The notes under the pieces were generated by a model that worked only from the letters and a program-made list of their open reading frames with translations, searched no databases and had not been told where the DNA came from. 64,000 nt of DNA, taken from Pyrenochaeta sp. MPI-SDFR-AT-0127. Lineage: Eukaryota; Ascomycota; Dothideomycetes; Pleosporales; Cucurbitariaceae. This document shows positions 1-12,885 of the stretch, in pieces. The first letter of the stretch is position 1. Each line of letters opens with the position of its first letter. Both the position numbers and the translations under genes were made by a program. The stretch covers positions 1-64,000 of the forward strand of contig JAGTJM010000023.1 of NCBI GenBank assembly GCA_020747015.1, in the 5' to 3' direction.

Positions 1-82
1 TTATTTATTCGTGCATCGTAGTCGGTTTCGTACTGTTTCACTCTTCTGTCTTTTCGAATGTACTCATATTCAAGTTTAGCTT

Positions 83-879
83 TTAATATGGCTCTATCAT
101 CCTAAGCTGCTCAATTTCTTCTTCTGGTTCAGTGGGTGTTGGCTTATCAGCATCTTCGAATGTCAAGCGGCTTCCGTACGATATGCCTTGGTATGTCAGC
201 AGGGTCCTCGGTTCTCTTTTTGCAACGTACAGAGTTCTTCTCCTGCCGGAATGTCTCGTAGAGCTCGATACGTGACAATGAGCCGTTGGGGGTCGCGGAT
301 CCACCCAACGTTCTGCTCTTGTGTTGAGTGGTTAAACATGCTACCGAGTCCAAATATGACTGCTTGTGCGACTCGTCTGGTGCCGTTAGAGTCTACGATT
401 GGCCAGTTGCTGTGTGGGAGTTAGATTCCACGTTGGAGGTACTTGCATTGTGAGTGCCATAGGTACGCAAATGAATGTAGTCACACCTTAACAGCCAAAC
501 TTTCAGATTCTTTCAAGTTCCCTGGAGGGAGTTGAATTTTTTTTGAGCCAACACATGTCACTCGTAAAAAATGCCTTTTGTTGCATGGTAATGGAATCGA
601 GCTTACTAGGTATAGTGATAGAGCGAAGTGTGTTCAATGTGGATTTTGTTCTCTTCTAGCCCCAGCACAAGTACAGGACAAACATCTATCACTGTTGTTG
701 CTGGAATAATTCTCGTAGCAAATACACCACGACCTACGTGCTGTCAGTTGTTGGCTCTTTGTGTGATTCACCAAGGAACTCAGGGAGAAATGACAATCAC
801 CTTTTGGAGTATCGCGTTTGATGATTAGATCAGGGCATCTTTGAAGTGGGATATTGGAACTTTTTGACTTGCTCTCCAT
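83..879 (-). CDS. Small SET-domain protein (putative lysine methyltransferase), 4 exons
   Basis: Hand-built model with exons 879-801, 733-607, 409-231 and 186-83, giving 162 residues. Each junction is frame-consistent: donors GTGATT, GTAAGC and GTACGT, acceptors GTAG, ACAG and CAAG. The translation contains the hallmarks of the short SET-domain family: a G-R-G-V-F-A-T-R opening (about residues 27-34), the motif GLGSMFNHSTQEQNVGW, and GEELCISYGSRLTF, followed by an acidic tail ending in EPY. SET proteins transfer methyl groups from S-adenosylmethionine to lysine; the FNHS and GEEL-ISYG motifs form the cofactor and substrate pocket. There is no pre-SET or post-SET cysteine cluster, so the substrate cannot be inferred. 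The start is the first ATG of the open frame. The gene shares a promoter with the divergent TRAPPC13 gene. The second intron (197 nt) is the least certain part. Family call is firm, target unknown. Confidence 0.82.
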
Positions 880-1046
880 TATTGCTTGGCTGGATTCTCC
901 GTCAGAGTCGGAAGGTCGGTGATGGACTCGGAAACAATTTTTGATAACCAAGTTAGGCGGGGTTTAGTCGGACCCTGGAAAATGGTCCCGCCAAAGCTCA
1001 AGCTCAAGCTCATGCGTCCTTCACTCAAGCACCGACTCCAGAGAGC
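880..1046. promoter_or_regulatory. Bidirectional promoter between SET-domain gene and TRAPPC13
   Basis: 167 bp separate the two divergent ATG codons, so the core promoters and 5' untranslated regions of both genes must lie here or overlap. The sequence holds a short AAGCTCAAGCTCAAGCTCA direct repeat near 996-1013. No TATA box is obvious. Confidence 0.5.
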
Positions 1047-2450
1047 ATGGCGCACCAGCGGCAACAATCGATGGGCGACTCGCTCAAGACCCCGCATTCG
1101 GTGAGTTTGAAGGTCCTGCGGTAAGTCGGCTCACGCATCTCTTTCGAAGACCCTGACATGCGTCCTCTGTGCAAGCACTATCGGGCCACGATGCACTTCA
1201 TGTAGTTTCAGAAGGGCAATATGAGCTATACAATAGAGCTCTAAAGTCACGCCTGTGAATCTCAAATGCCAGCTACACTACTACTGTGGTCGTAATTGTT
1301 GTGGACTCTTGCTAACACCAGTTCCAGACTGTCCCGCCCATCGCTGGCAACACAGTATCCGAACTCCCAACCCCTCGGCATCTCCCCAAAAGCGTCCCTC
1401 GCATATCCGTCCGAGAATGATACAAACGACAAGTTCATTCTTAGCCCTGCGCTCAATCTTCCCGAAGCGTTTGGCAGCGCCTACGTCGGCGAGACCTTTT
1501 CCTGCACGCTATGCGCGAACAATGAGCTCGAGCCTTCGGACACCACCAAAGCGGTCAGTGGAGTGAGAATTCAGGGTGACATGCAGACTCCTTCGAATCC
1601 TACGGGTTCCCCGCTGGACCTTACTAGCTCGCAAGAAGAAGGTGCCAGTCTAGCCTCGCCAGGTCCGGCGGAATCACTCCAAAGGATTTTGAGGTTTGAG
1701 CTCAAAGAAGAGGGAAACCACGTTTTGGCAGTGACGGTCACGTATACAGAGACAATGTTGGGTGAGGGCAAAGCAGCGAGTGGGAGGGTGAGGACATTTC
1801 GCAAGCTCTATCAGTTTGTTGCGCAGCAGCTTCTCAGTGTTAGGACGAAAGCTGGAGAGGTTAGCCAGAAAAATGGAACGCCCAGGTATTTACTCGAGGC
1901 GCAGTTGGAGAATATGGGGGAAGCTGCAGTGTGTCTGGAGGTGAGTTCTTCGCAAATGCCCCTTGTTTACCCGCGACTGTTTCTGGCATGGGCTGTCGTC
2001 AGTTTCAGACTTGATGCACAGCGTGGGACCCAGAACTGTTGCAGGGACACTAGCCCGATCTATATTGACCCTGCAACACCTGTACATCCACAACGCCGCT
2101 TGGACGCACCCAGCATCCAGCCACAATATCCAGGCTATCGGACACCTTCAGACGTAGCTGACGGGGAATAGGCAGTCACGGTCAATCCGAAACACCCACT
2201 TGAGTCGACTTCGCTAAATTGGGATATGAATCTTCCAGGATCAGGCCAACACAATGCACCGATATTGAGCCCTCGCGACGTTGTACAAGTGGCCTTCCTT
2301 CTGGACCAACATCCCGGCCTGGAGAAATCCGAGGACGAGTCGGCTACAGGAGACAACAAAAGAGTTCTGGGGCAACTTGCCATCCAATGGCGTAGTGCAT
2401 TGGGTGATCGAGGTTCTTTGAGCACTGGTTGGCTTACTGCACGACGATGA
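1047..2450 (+). CDS. TRAPP complex subunit 13 (TRAPPC13, DUF974)
   Basis: Exons 1047-1120, 1328-1940 and 2172-2450 give 321 residues. The first junction rebuilds V-L-R-L-S-R-P-S-L-A, the characteristic start of DUF974/TRAPPC13, and the second rebuilds CLEAVTVNPKHPLESTSLNW, another conserved block. The protein ends in the expected W-R-S-A-L-G-D-R-G-SLSTGWLTARR. TRAPPC13 is a peripheral subunit of TRAPP III-type tethering complexes, which act as Rab1/Ypt1 exchange factors in early secretion and autophagy. The fold is a set of immunoglobulin-like beta sandwiches. The start ATG gives a short leader, M-A-H-Q-R-Q-Q, before the conserved region. Intron 1 (207 nt) has a GCTAAC branch site just before its acceptor; intron 2 (231 nt) is long for this window but reading through it makes no family sequence. 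Confidence 0.9.
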
Positions 2451-4881
2451 CAACGCGACTGATTGAGTTGGCGCGGCTTGAGTCCAACATCACTAGTTCT
2501 ACGAAAATCTCCGGCTAAGTTCTCGGATTTTTCAATCTGCATTGGCTGGCATTGAGTGAGTGGTCAATGGTGGAATCAGGAGCGCCTTCCCAGCGCCGCG
2601 TTTGACACCTCAGCAATTCTCCGGAGCGTTGTCCGGGTCGGTGCATGCACGGTGATCAGGATTGCACGTGCACCGCACGGATCGATTACTGGAACCAAAA
2701 GTCCTCGAGGATTAAATCGGTGCGAATGGATTGTCGAAAGGCCTCATAAAGACGATTCGTGGAAAGGATGGGGCTCTGCGGGAGATTGCTCAGCTTAATA
2801 TATCACAGCAGCCTTAAGAGCGGATGTCGTACAGTACATGGGTACATGGCATGCCGTCAGCGCGGAAGGCGGAGGAGGGGTGGCCCCTTGCCATGATAGA
2901 CAGGGTGAAGCGATTGGAGCAAAGTTTACCCACGTTTTAGACTAGGACGAGCATAGTGTTGTTGGTAAAACAAATCCATGGTGTGTGCCGTCGTAGCGAT
3001 GGAAATTTGCGCAGCAGCCTGCAGAGCAACGTTTGTGCCAGTCTAATCGTTCTGGGATCTTGGTAGAGCATGATGGACAGGTGCACAGGGTACCCCAGAA
3101 GTTGCTGTGGGGCACAGATGGCAGCCGAGGCATGGCAGAGGGAATCGCATCTCAATCTCACGAACTGTAAAAGGGTCCCAGAATGTCGAGTCATTTATTG
3201 TCATCTCGGTGGGATTGCGGGCTGGTCTTGATCTGCAGATTCGCGGCCATGCTTGTGGCTGTCGATTGCAATCAAAGGGCAGTTCAGATACAGGACACGA
3301 AGATGAGACGAGATGGGAAGCTATAGTTCGGTTGGTCGTATTGACAGCGTTAAGCAAAGTTTAGAACATGGGTGCACTTGAATGCACGCTTAGGCGGCTG
3401 CTTGGAGCCTTGTGCAGCCTCGCTGGTTCTTTTATCCAACCGCGATCGGCGTTTACACTGACTACTTGGATTGCAAGATCGCCTGCGCTCGTGCAGTAGC
3501 TCCAACGTCCAATCTAGCAGGCAGTCGAGTATTCAGGCACAAAAGCCACTGCCTGCAACACACTGCAGTCATGGTTGGAACGAGCAACGCTCAAAGTTGG
3601 GCCATGGCACCATGTAACCCTGGGCGGCGTTGCAATGCTCCCCATCCGTGCCGCCTAGCCATGGCTAACGGGTAGAGCGGGTGCAAGACGTAGCACAGCA
3701 GCTATGGCTGTGCACAAGAGGGGACGAACTGGCGATGCGGGATGTGTTGTGGCTGCGGTAAGAAGCATAATGTGTCTTTTTATCTTGGATGTGGTTGAGA
3801 GTTGACAGCTTGACAGGTTGCAGGCCGCCCCGGTTGTACATGGCATAGTACATGCATACAGACTATGGTACATACCCCTATCTCTGCCCCAGTTTGTCGT
3901 ACATGGTACTTTTTATGTGTGTGTGTATGTGCATCAGTTGTATAGCTGAAACACGGGCCTCCCTGCCAGACGCCATTCTATATATTGCATGCACACCCAC
4001 CATGGCTGCAAATTGGGCTCCTGCGATGGTTGCACGTTGCCGTGGCCCCCTGAGCAAGTCGTGTCCCAATCGGGAAAGACCCCAGGCACTTCCTTCCCCT
4101 GTCGCGGCATCCGAGGCCAGGGTCTTGCAGCGAGACATGTGCGGCACACGCACTGCTTTGTTCGCTTTCTCGCCCTCCTCGCAGCCCGTCCTACGGTAGA
4201 CGCCAGGTCTCCAGCATCCGGGAGTGGGCAGAGGATGGCGCGAACTGGGGATCGCGTTGGTGCCTTGCGTCGCCAGACTCGCGTTCATGATTGTGACAGG
4301 TCCGTGGCCTGCACCGCGCAGCAGTCCGGCCCATGCCGAGGGGCATTGGGGCGTCTGAAAGCGGGAGATTTTGAGCGCTAAACTCTCTTCTCTCCGCGAT
4401 AAGGTCGCAAGCGGGTGTGCGCCCAGGAACTGCAGTGGATTTGGCCTAGCAGCCCTGGCTTCCTTTGCATTTGTATGGCCTGTGACCGCCGAGCGAATCC
4501 ACTGATTTGAACCCTTCTGTCCACCAACCCATCTTCTCCAACTGCTGTGTCGCCCGCCGCAAGCAACACGCAACAAAACACCCATTCGCGACTTTTTTCC
4601 CCCGCTGCCCTCGCTTCAGGCCAAGCTTCCCCGTTTCGTTTCCTACACCGGCCGCGCCCGTGCAACCGCATTCTCTGTCACCTCGCACAACCTCGACCTT
4701 CCCGTGCATAACGCCCTGCACTCGCGCCCACCAAGCACCATTGGAGCTGGCGTCCAATCCCCAATGCCCTACCGCATCAAAACATTCAACCTTCACAAGC
4801 CGTGACCGCCCACGCGTCGCTCTTTAATCACAGTCTCTGTTTTTTTCTTCTTTCTTGGTTATCTTATGCCCAGCACCTAAC
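2451..4881. other. Gene-free spacer and long 5' region of the DENN gene
   Basis: About 2.4 kb without a convincing gene. Open frames here are short, overlap one another on both strands and show no recognisable motif. A short GT-rich run (near 3916-3931) is the only simple repeat. The last 100 bases before the DENN start are rich in C and T, as in many filamentous-fungal promoters. Confidence 0.6.
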
Positions 4882-7800
4882 ATGCCATCCGCCCCCTCCA
4901 CAGAAGCCTCGTCCACCCCGCTCGCCGACTATTTCTTCATATCCGGCATTGAGTCCTCGCAGGTGTACGACGAGCGCACACCCCAGAATGGCATAGTAAC
5001 CTCTTCGCTCGCACAGCCGCCCGTGGGCGAGACTATCGAGGAAGACCGAGCTCTTGAGACAGATTCGATTCGCCCAACATCCCAGGACGGCTTGCCCAAT
5101 GGCGACAGCACACGACGGCGGTCCACGAATCGTTTGAGCGAGAGCAGACAATCTGTTGGCACGATTATTGGGCCAGAATCCAAGCTTTCGGCCAGCAACC
5201 GTAGCAGCGCGACCATTAAAGGCATGCCAATTGGCGGATCAGGCCTTAGCGATGCCGACTTCGATCTAGCCCTACGGAAATTTGCAAATGAGCGAGAGAC
5301 TTTTCTAGAGGAGATACAATTCACCGCTGGAGTTGCGCAGCAGAACCGCCCCACCCCAACCAGGCAGCGCCCGAGACCGCAGCGAGTTACGCAGAGCAAC
5401 AACGATGAGGGTGTTGGAAATCTCAGATCCGGCGTTGGGAGCATTCGGCGCCGCATATCGACCATGCAGAGCAGTCTGAAGCGGTCCTCTTCTGTCGCGC
5501 GACAATGTAAGTGGGCATTTTTTTTTAAGTCGAGTGCCGTTTAAATGCGCGTTATGGCCATGGGTAGATTTTTTTTAAATCGACAGTCACTGACAGGCAT
5601 GCAGCATCAATTCGAACGTCAAAACGAATGTCTGGATACAATTCAGTCATTCCGGCACCGCAGCCGTTCACGCCAGAACCGAATATGCATCCCCTTCTAC
5701 GTTCCTATGAGCCTGTCCTCCTCGATCGCTACCCACCAAAGAACATGGTAGAAGAATTGAAGCGACGCAACCCTTTCCCCGACTACGTTCCCATGTTCGC
5801 TTTCCCCAACGATGTTACTGTAGTCTCGTCAGACGAGCGGCCCAAATCACAGTGGCACGGCTTCGCTATGACGAACGGGGATGGCTCTAAGCTTTATGGC
5901 ATTTGCGTGACAGCCTGGCTGCCACTGAATGCTACTGCTGCGGAGGGACTTGAGCGTCAATGTGAGGAGTGGAGGAGAGTGCACATGAACCCAGAGGAGC
6001 GCGAATTGGCGAGCAGCTTAGGAGAGCGTCTCGCATTGGAACGGGCAAAACTTTCACAACTCTTAACCAAGCTTCCAGCAGTTGCACCAGAGTCCGAGGA
6101 GCGTGAGAATCTTGAAGATCAGATTGGAGCAGTGGAAGAGAAGATCCAATTGATGACGGACCTGCTCCGCCCCGTAAGGCACGGTGCCGCCTCGAAGATC
6201 GAAGGTCTCACAGACGGAGAGAGTGGCCTCTGGATTCCACGTGCGTATGGTGTGATGGGTCGAGATGCGAGTCTGACTCCTTTCTGGAAAGAGTGGCTCA
6301 AAGCTGTCGTTGTTCCCATGACGAACGGTGCAGTCCTTCGTGTTCCTGCAAGTTCGCCAAGAGTAGGAATGTGGCAGCCTTTAGAGCGATATGTGGTCAA
6401 CCTGTGCGCAGAGGCTCTTAGCCCGATGACCTCCATCACCCAGGTTGAGTTGGCAGTCCGCGAACTTCGAATGTACGCCCGAAAAGAAGCAGTCAACGAG
6501 ATCCCCGGCTCCCGCAACATCGATATTTACGCCCTCTTCCGGTGTCTTTCTATCCCGAACATCATCACCCTGTTTGAGTATGTGCTTTCTGAGGCGAGAA
6601 TCATCCTCCTCTCGTCTCACACAGCGATGCTTCATCTTGCGAGTTTGGCAATTACCAACTTGTTGTATCCTTTTCAGTGGGCTGGCGTCTTCATTCCCGT
6701 CCTACCTGCACGACTCGTCCAAACGATTGAAGCGCCGTGCCCCTATATTGTAGGGATTCAGCGCCGATACGAACCCACCGATTACCCAGAAGATGACTTC
6801 GTGCTCGTTGACTTGGACAATAATTCGATCGTCTCCAACGGCCCCCCGCCGCCATCTCTTCCCCGCCAGCAGCGACGGAAATTAATGTCGTTACTTCAAT
6901 GTTCAGCTCCGCACCACACTCGATACGGAGTTCCCGTTGGCCCTCCAGCTTACGCCGTGGAAGCCTTCCCTTACGATACATTCAGTTCAGAAAACTCTGG
7001 CGTTTTCTCACACCGAGCGCATCCCTCTACCGTGCAAACCTACGTTGGCTTGAATTCGACATCCTTTGGCACGATCGTCGGACCGTGTACCTCACGGCCC
7101 TTGATCCACAACGCATTTTTGCAGTCAAGCGCATCAAGCCGCGGAAACGATAGGCCGTCCACAGCGACAACAATCAAGACGTTTTCGAACTCTCCGCCAT
7201 CTCCAAAGGTATCGCCAGTTTCAACAGTTTTCCCCCCAATGCCCAGCACTCCAATCTCACGTAGCGACTCGGGGTACGCCCTCCAAGCCAACCTTCGTGA
7301 GAAGCGGTCTATTCACTTCGAGACCTCGAGTCGCCGAAGTTCGTCGGTAGGTTTCGTGGTTCGCGCTTCGTATAAATGGTGCATTGACTAATCTGGTTAG
7401 TTTGGCTTCGAACGTGTACCACCATTGAGAAGGCCCTCTCAGCCGTTCCTCGGCCATGCACCGAGCGCTTCTGCATCTTCGCTAAGTCACGAACTTGGTG
7501 CGGGGTCATCGTACGCGCCGTCAGTGTACGCTCAATCGACGTTAGCTGCCTCGACCATTATGCCGGGAATGGCAATGCAGCCTGTCCGCAACACAGCAAC
7601 TACACAATGGCAAGAAGGCCACTGTATGCAATGGAGGCCTCACGAAGAGAAAGCAATTTGCTCAGTCTGTGAAGAGAAATCTGATGATGGTCTTTATCGT
7701 TGCACTGGTAAGTTTTAGATCTCGTTAGCGTAGCCGCTATCTGACACCTCACAGGCTGCAGTACTTACGCCCATGGCCGCTGTGTGGACACCATTTGCAT

Positions 7801-8489
7801 TGTTTGCCCAACAGCTTTTCGACCTGATCAAGTGCGCGCATCTTTCGTGCGATGCTTTGCTAGCATTCTGTATACATACCGTCGTTACCTTGTTCCAGCT
7901 ACTGGTGATCGGAAGAAGTCTGGTATGATCTATCAGTTTAAGATGGAAGAATTCATGAAAAGCTTGCCTGGCGAGAACGTGCAGTATCTAGCTACGCTGC
8001 AGCAAACACAAGGTTTGTTAGTTTCCTCATAGTCTATGCTTGTTTGCTAATGTTGGGGTAGCTTTTAACGAGTTCATTCACGAGCGTGAAAGCAAGCATC
8101 CGGATGATCCTACCGTCAAACTTTTCGACGAAGTCATTCTTGCCAAGCGAAATCGTGGAAAGTCTTCTTTCTTTTACAAATCGAAGGTCGATTTTCTCTC
8201 CGATACGACAGACCACCTGTGGCGTACTGCATCTGCCACTCCACCAAATTCTCGCTTTCCAGGCGATTATCGTGCTGTTATCAGTCGAAGTAAGTTTCCC
8301 CAAAGCCTCGAGTATGAATCCGCTGACATTGAAGCAGTCCCTGCGAAGCTCGACCCAACGCTCATGAAAGAGCCCCGTGTCATCCAAGGCGTCCCACGCA
8401 TCCCCATGGCGAAGGCGCGTCGTAAGCCTATTCCTTCAATGTTGGGGCCAAACAGCAACACCAGCCCTCCACAAATACGCACATCATGA
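4882..8489 (+). CDS. DENN-domain Rab exchange factor with C1 zinc finger
   Basis: Exons 4882-5506, 5605-7346, 7401-7707, 7755-8012, 8062-8289 and 8338-8489 join in frame to 1103 residues. Order of parts: low-complexity Ser/Arg-rich N terminus (1-235); uDENN (about 240-320); charged helical insert (about 340-400); core DENN (about 420-610) with the typical FEYVLSEARIILLSSH and FQWAGVFIPVLPARL strings; Ser/Pro linker; C1-type cysteine/histidine finger (about 864-905) with CSVC, CTGC and H-G-R-C; then dDENN (about 905-1050) with RCFASILYTYRRYLVP. DENN proteins catalyse GDP release from Rab GTPases at endosome/Golgi membranes; a C1 finger suggests diacylglycerol or lipid contact, although it could be an atypical, non-lipid-binding C1. 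The start follows a CT-rich leader; upstream in-frame codons lack ATG. All junctions sit within family-like sequence. Confidence 0.9.
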
Positions 8490-9400
8490 TCTCTTTCACG
8501 CCCTCTTCACGATGCTCCCGATCTCTACGCCTCCTCTCGCTCCATCTCTCTTTCGTCTTGTCCTATCACTTCATGTATCATACCAGCGACGGAGTTCCTC
8601 GGCGTTTCCACATGCTCTAGTCTACGCATTGCATCACTCACTGGGCAACTCCTCGGATTGCATTTCTGGATAAATGAATCTATCAGCCATCTTGCATTAA
8701 ATGGGAGGGGTTTAGGATAGCTCCGGGTCGGTCAGGATTTTGGCCCGGACGATCCTGTCTTTTGCATAATAGGTCGGGGCGGATAAGAATTTGGATCTGC
8801 AAGTAACTTTTGTAATGCTTTTCTCACACTCTTTTGGTTGGGCTATCAGCGAAATATAATGGCCGACTGGGCTTGTTCTTGTACATTATTACTGTTTTCA
8901 ACAAAGCAGAGCATCGGATGATAGGAAGATCTTGGGCAGAAGCACTTTGGATATCTCAATGCATACTGCTTCACACCTGAGACCGTACTCATCATTCTCT
9001 CTTCTGCCTGCATCTACAAAATGACTCGCATATCACACAAAGTTTCGTAGGAATGCAGGTACAGTCCAATCGCCTCAAGCTTTTAAGCCTGTTCCTGACT
9101 AGTTGTTTAGCGTGGTCGAAACAGGTTGACTTTTGTGGGGCAGCCTTGGCAAACGCCTGGGAGCCATCTCCTGACGCCTCTTTCTGCTTTCTCTCACCAC
9201 CCATCTTTCGACAATTGAGCTGCTCTTGTCGTCGCCATTCTTTTGTTCTTTACTTTCGTCACTCTCTAGTACCATCTTACTCTCGTTAATACACCCACTT
9301 TATCGGCCGCCCTTCTTCACCACCCAGCCCTGTACTTCCGCCTCCCACCTTCAACCTTGCCTATCCAACACACTTTCACGTCCACCAACAAACATCCAAA
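8490..9400. other. Spacer: 3' region of DENN gene and promoter of GPI protein gene
   Basis: No gene seen. The last 170 bases are strongly CT-rich (9230-9395) and lead to a good start context (CCAAA before ATG), typical of a highly expressed fungal gene promoter. Confidence 0.6.
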
Positions 9401-9999
9401 ATGCTCGCCAAATCTATCTTCGCAGTGGCCTTCCTTGCGCTCGCCCAATTTGCCGTTGCTGCGCCCCCGGGCTGCCTGTTGGGTGCCGTGAACACCTACT
9501 CCGACCCTGCAAACGTGCAGGCTGTGTGCAAGGAGAAGGATGTAAGCAGCAAGGTTGCGACATTCTGTGGTGACGATGCGGAGGCGGCATTGGAAGCGCT
9601 AGCGGACATCTGCAATGAGAAGGGTGTCAAGGTTGGTATGTATAAATCGTTCATTTTCTCTCTGATCAGTTGTGGAAAGATGACGACTAGACCACGGGAA
9701 ATATGTCTGCAGCCTTAGATCATAAGCTAACTCTGTACCTCCCAGCGACTGATGTCCCCACCTCCACCTCAGCTTCCAGCAAGCCCTCGGGCACCGGTAG
9801 CCTTTCTCCTACTGGCAACGACAGTGCTAGCGGTAACTCGACCGTCCCAACTGCAACTGGTGGACCCAGGGTATCTGGCAGTGCAGGGGGTGCAAGCGGC
9901 ACCTCGACTGGCGGACCTGCGCAGTCCACTGGCGCTGCATCCAGCGTTGAGATCGGTGTCGCAGCGGTTTTGGCTGGTCTGATGGCTGTTGCTTTGTAA
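9401..9999 (+). CDS. Small GPI-anchored cell-surface protein with four-cysteine domain
   Basis: Two exons, 9401-9635 and 9746-9999, give 162 residues. Residues 1-20 form a signal peptide (MLAKSIFAVAFLALAQFAVA). A compact domain follows with only four cysteines (PPGCLLGAV, QAVCKEK, TFCGDD, DICNEK), resembling a reduced CFEM-like or GPI-wall-protein domain; true CFEM has eight cysteines. Then comes a Ser/Thr/Gly/Pro-rich stalk, a likely O-glycosylation region, and a hydrophobic C terminus after a small-residue omega site (STGAASS), which predicts GPI anchoring to plasma membrane or wall. The junction rebuilds K-V-A-T-D-V, and the unspliced reading hits a stop, so the intron is well supported. 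Related small GPI proteins are common in Pezizomycotina and usually have no assigned function. Confidence 0.85.
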
Positions 10000-12885
10000 A
10001 CAATTTAGGTCTTCTAGGGAAGTGAAGCATTGCCAGGGCTCCACGCCTCAGCGTAAAGAGAAATCTAGGAAGATGATAATTGCATATATTCGTGGGCATG
10101 GGACACATTTTCTTTACAACTATATATCTGCATTGGGACGGTCACGGTCGATATAGATCTTCAAAAAATTGCATTCATTGGTTTCCGGATACTTTATTAT
10201 GCCTTTATTCAGACATTTGGAGGCTTGATGCTATGGCATTCTCTATATCAATCCTTGAGTACACCAAATTCCTCGCACCCACGATCGTAACGACCTTAGC
10301 TAGCTGGAAGGCCCCCATTCACCATGTTTCTCACTGCATTATAGATATGTTGTATTCCTCTTTTGGCTTACTGATCGTCTTCCATGGGGACAAGGTGGCC
10401 GAGGTTCGTCTTCCTCCTCTTCCCCCCTCTCTCTTTCTCCTTTCGTCATCATGATATTGACAGATACTAGCCGTTATAGTGCCAGTAGAGACATCTGCGT
10501 GGGTCTCCAACCATCATTCTGTTGGGTTTGTCTGAGATGTTTTCTAATAGCGTCGTCCTCCAGGTCCCACTCTTGTCACTACAACTTGTATCTTTTTTTG
10601 GCCGCGTTTCAAAAAGGGGGCTTACGGGGCCCATGAGGCATGTGGTCGGGATGACGAAGAGAGAATCGATGTGGAGGCATCGTTATCCATGCGAAGTATG
10701 TGCGTGGACTTGAATTGAAAGCGTACTATCTGAGCACTGCCCGAAGTCAAGGCGGGAGTGTCACTGCTCTGATCATCAGGGGGGGGCAGCTGGGAATGAC
10801 GTAATCTTTGACTTTTACTTTTCTTTTTCGGACCTCGTGCGGCGGTGAATCGTTCCGTTATCCTTGAGTTATGCCGAAATTTTCTATTTCTGTTCTAATC
10901 CTTGACCACCTTGCTACCTTCAGGGGTTCGGTTCTCCTTATCCATCGAGCAGAGCTTTGTTAGGGCAAAAGTAACATGATCTCCGGCTTTGGATGTCATA
11001 ATCACTTCGCAACAAGGTAGGGGTACTTTTGCTTAGCGTAATTATCAGGGAGAGCAGGGTTTTCGGCTAGGATTTGCTTGCACACGGTACTGCTGCTGAC
11101 GTGTAGCCTTGTCCAGTCTACTGGGACCATCGAATTGTAATGGAGTTGAAACAATGGAATCTCAACGACCCCCATCCTTTCCTGGCGTGAGTATCGGCTC
11201 GTCAATGCGTGTTTTTACGTTTTGCCAACCATGGTAGGCTTGAGACTGGGATGACTGTATCATTGCTCTCTTAAAGTTGGTTCCAGTTTGTCGAGTCCGT
11301 CATTTTGTTTTTGGCTTTATAGGACCAATTGAAAGGACCTGGTGCAACGTATTGGAAGCTTTTGTACTGAAAATCTTAAGAGCCTGACCAACATCTTGTT
11401 TCCTGAGAGTAAGCTCCCTCTCCAGCTTCGGATCAATATATGTCTTGCGATGGAAATCATTTCATTTACTGTTCACATTCCGAACACCTCGAGACCTATC
11501 ATACTCGATAGATTGGCCATTTTTTGATACCGTGTTGATCGATATCGTGAAGTTGATGTGACTTATTGCATGGTTTTCGAGTTTAATTTTTCTTTGGTTC
11601 GACCGCCCTTCAGAGCTCCCAGCTCTTTCCACTGACCGCTGCCATATATTTTTGGCACATTTTACATCCTAAACAATAATCCAAGTCCATATACTGATGC
11701 AAATTTTCCGGTTGTGTCGCTGCTGCCTTCTCTCAACAAATGCCCTTGCTACCATACACGTTGAAATGTTGAGAAGGCCGTTGACGAGGTTCGAGAAAGA
11801 CAGTACTGTCAATTGGCAACCCGCTCGAGCGTCGAAATGCAATAAAACAAGACAGCTAACCCAGTTTATAATCATGCGAGTATCGGGCAGTGCGTGTCGT
11901 CTTGCCGCTTCATTGTCAATTTCAACACTCGAATTGCAATCCCTCCACAATAATGTTGCGACCAGCAATTTCTTCGGAAGACTCTGAATATCCTTTCGCG
12001 CGATAGTCTGCCCAAATGATTGGACAATGTAGAACCGCGGTCGCTTCGTAACTTCGATGCAATTCCTTCTGCCTCGACCATATACTGTCCGCAAGCTTTT
12101 CACCAGTAACGCTGGTTCCATGCTCTGGTTGGTCAAGCGATGGCGGCCTCTGAGTACAACGAGATTTTTTCAAAGAATTCGCTTTATTACGCCTGGTTGT
12201 TTTACAATGGAGTTTTGTGGTTCACCACCTCGGCAAACAACTGCTCATCCGGACAGCGGTTTGGAGGCCATTCCATATGAAACTATTCGGGAGTCTTTAC
12301 GAAAAAAACATAGAATAAGATTTCGACGAATGGAATTTTACGGAGACTATGTGGTCAGCCAAAGTTTTCAAGTCAAATACCAATGTACACTTCAGCGGTA
12401 GTATGGTGAGGTTGAAAGACAACTTACTTAGGATCCAAGTATAGCCTTGGAGATGTTCCAATGTAGACATGCTTTGATGTAGCACTGGAATTTGGAATAG
12501 CGCTAATATGTCTTGTTGTCTAAGGGTGCCAACAATTGGAAATTTGGGCAAGCAACACTCAAGTACTTTCTGCATTTTTCAGACAGTGGATGATGTCCAA
12601 TGGTACTCATCAAGATAACTTTGCTAAACTCTCTGGTTCTGGTTCATACAAACAAAAAATGTCTCTGAGGATATCTGGCAAGATTTTTTTTACACCCATT
12701 GCGAGACGCGGAGTTCTTTAAAGAGCAGATTTTCCTTGCGAAGCAATCGTCCAACCTTCACATCACTCAGGATAATCATTTTCGAGCGAGCTTTAGCTGA
12801 ATATCTTCATTATCCTCGCTATAACCGTATCTTCTTTTTACATCGTCAATCTTTGACTCCGATTAAATGCCCTTTCTTCCACAAG
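10000..12885. other. Gene-free, AT-richer spacer
   Basis: About 2.9 kb with no credible coding region; open frames are short and scattered over all frames. A G8 run lies near 10780. No repeat longer than simple runs was noticed. Confidence 0.55.

Noticed and set aside
12736..12885. 50-codon N-terminal extension of the unrecognised protein
   Set aside because: Open upstream but the composition differs from the rest and the ATG at 12886 is the more plausible start; not excluded.
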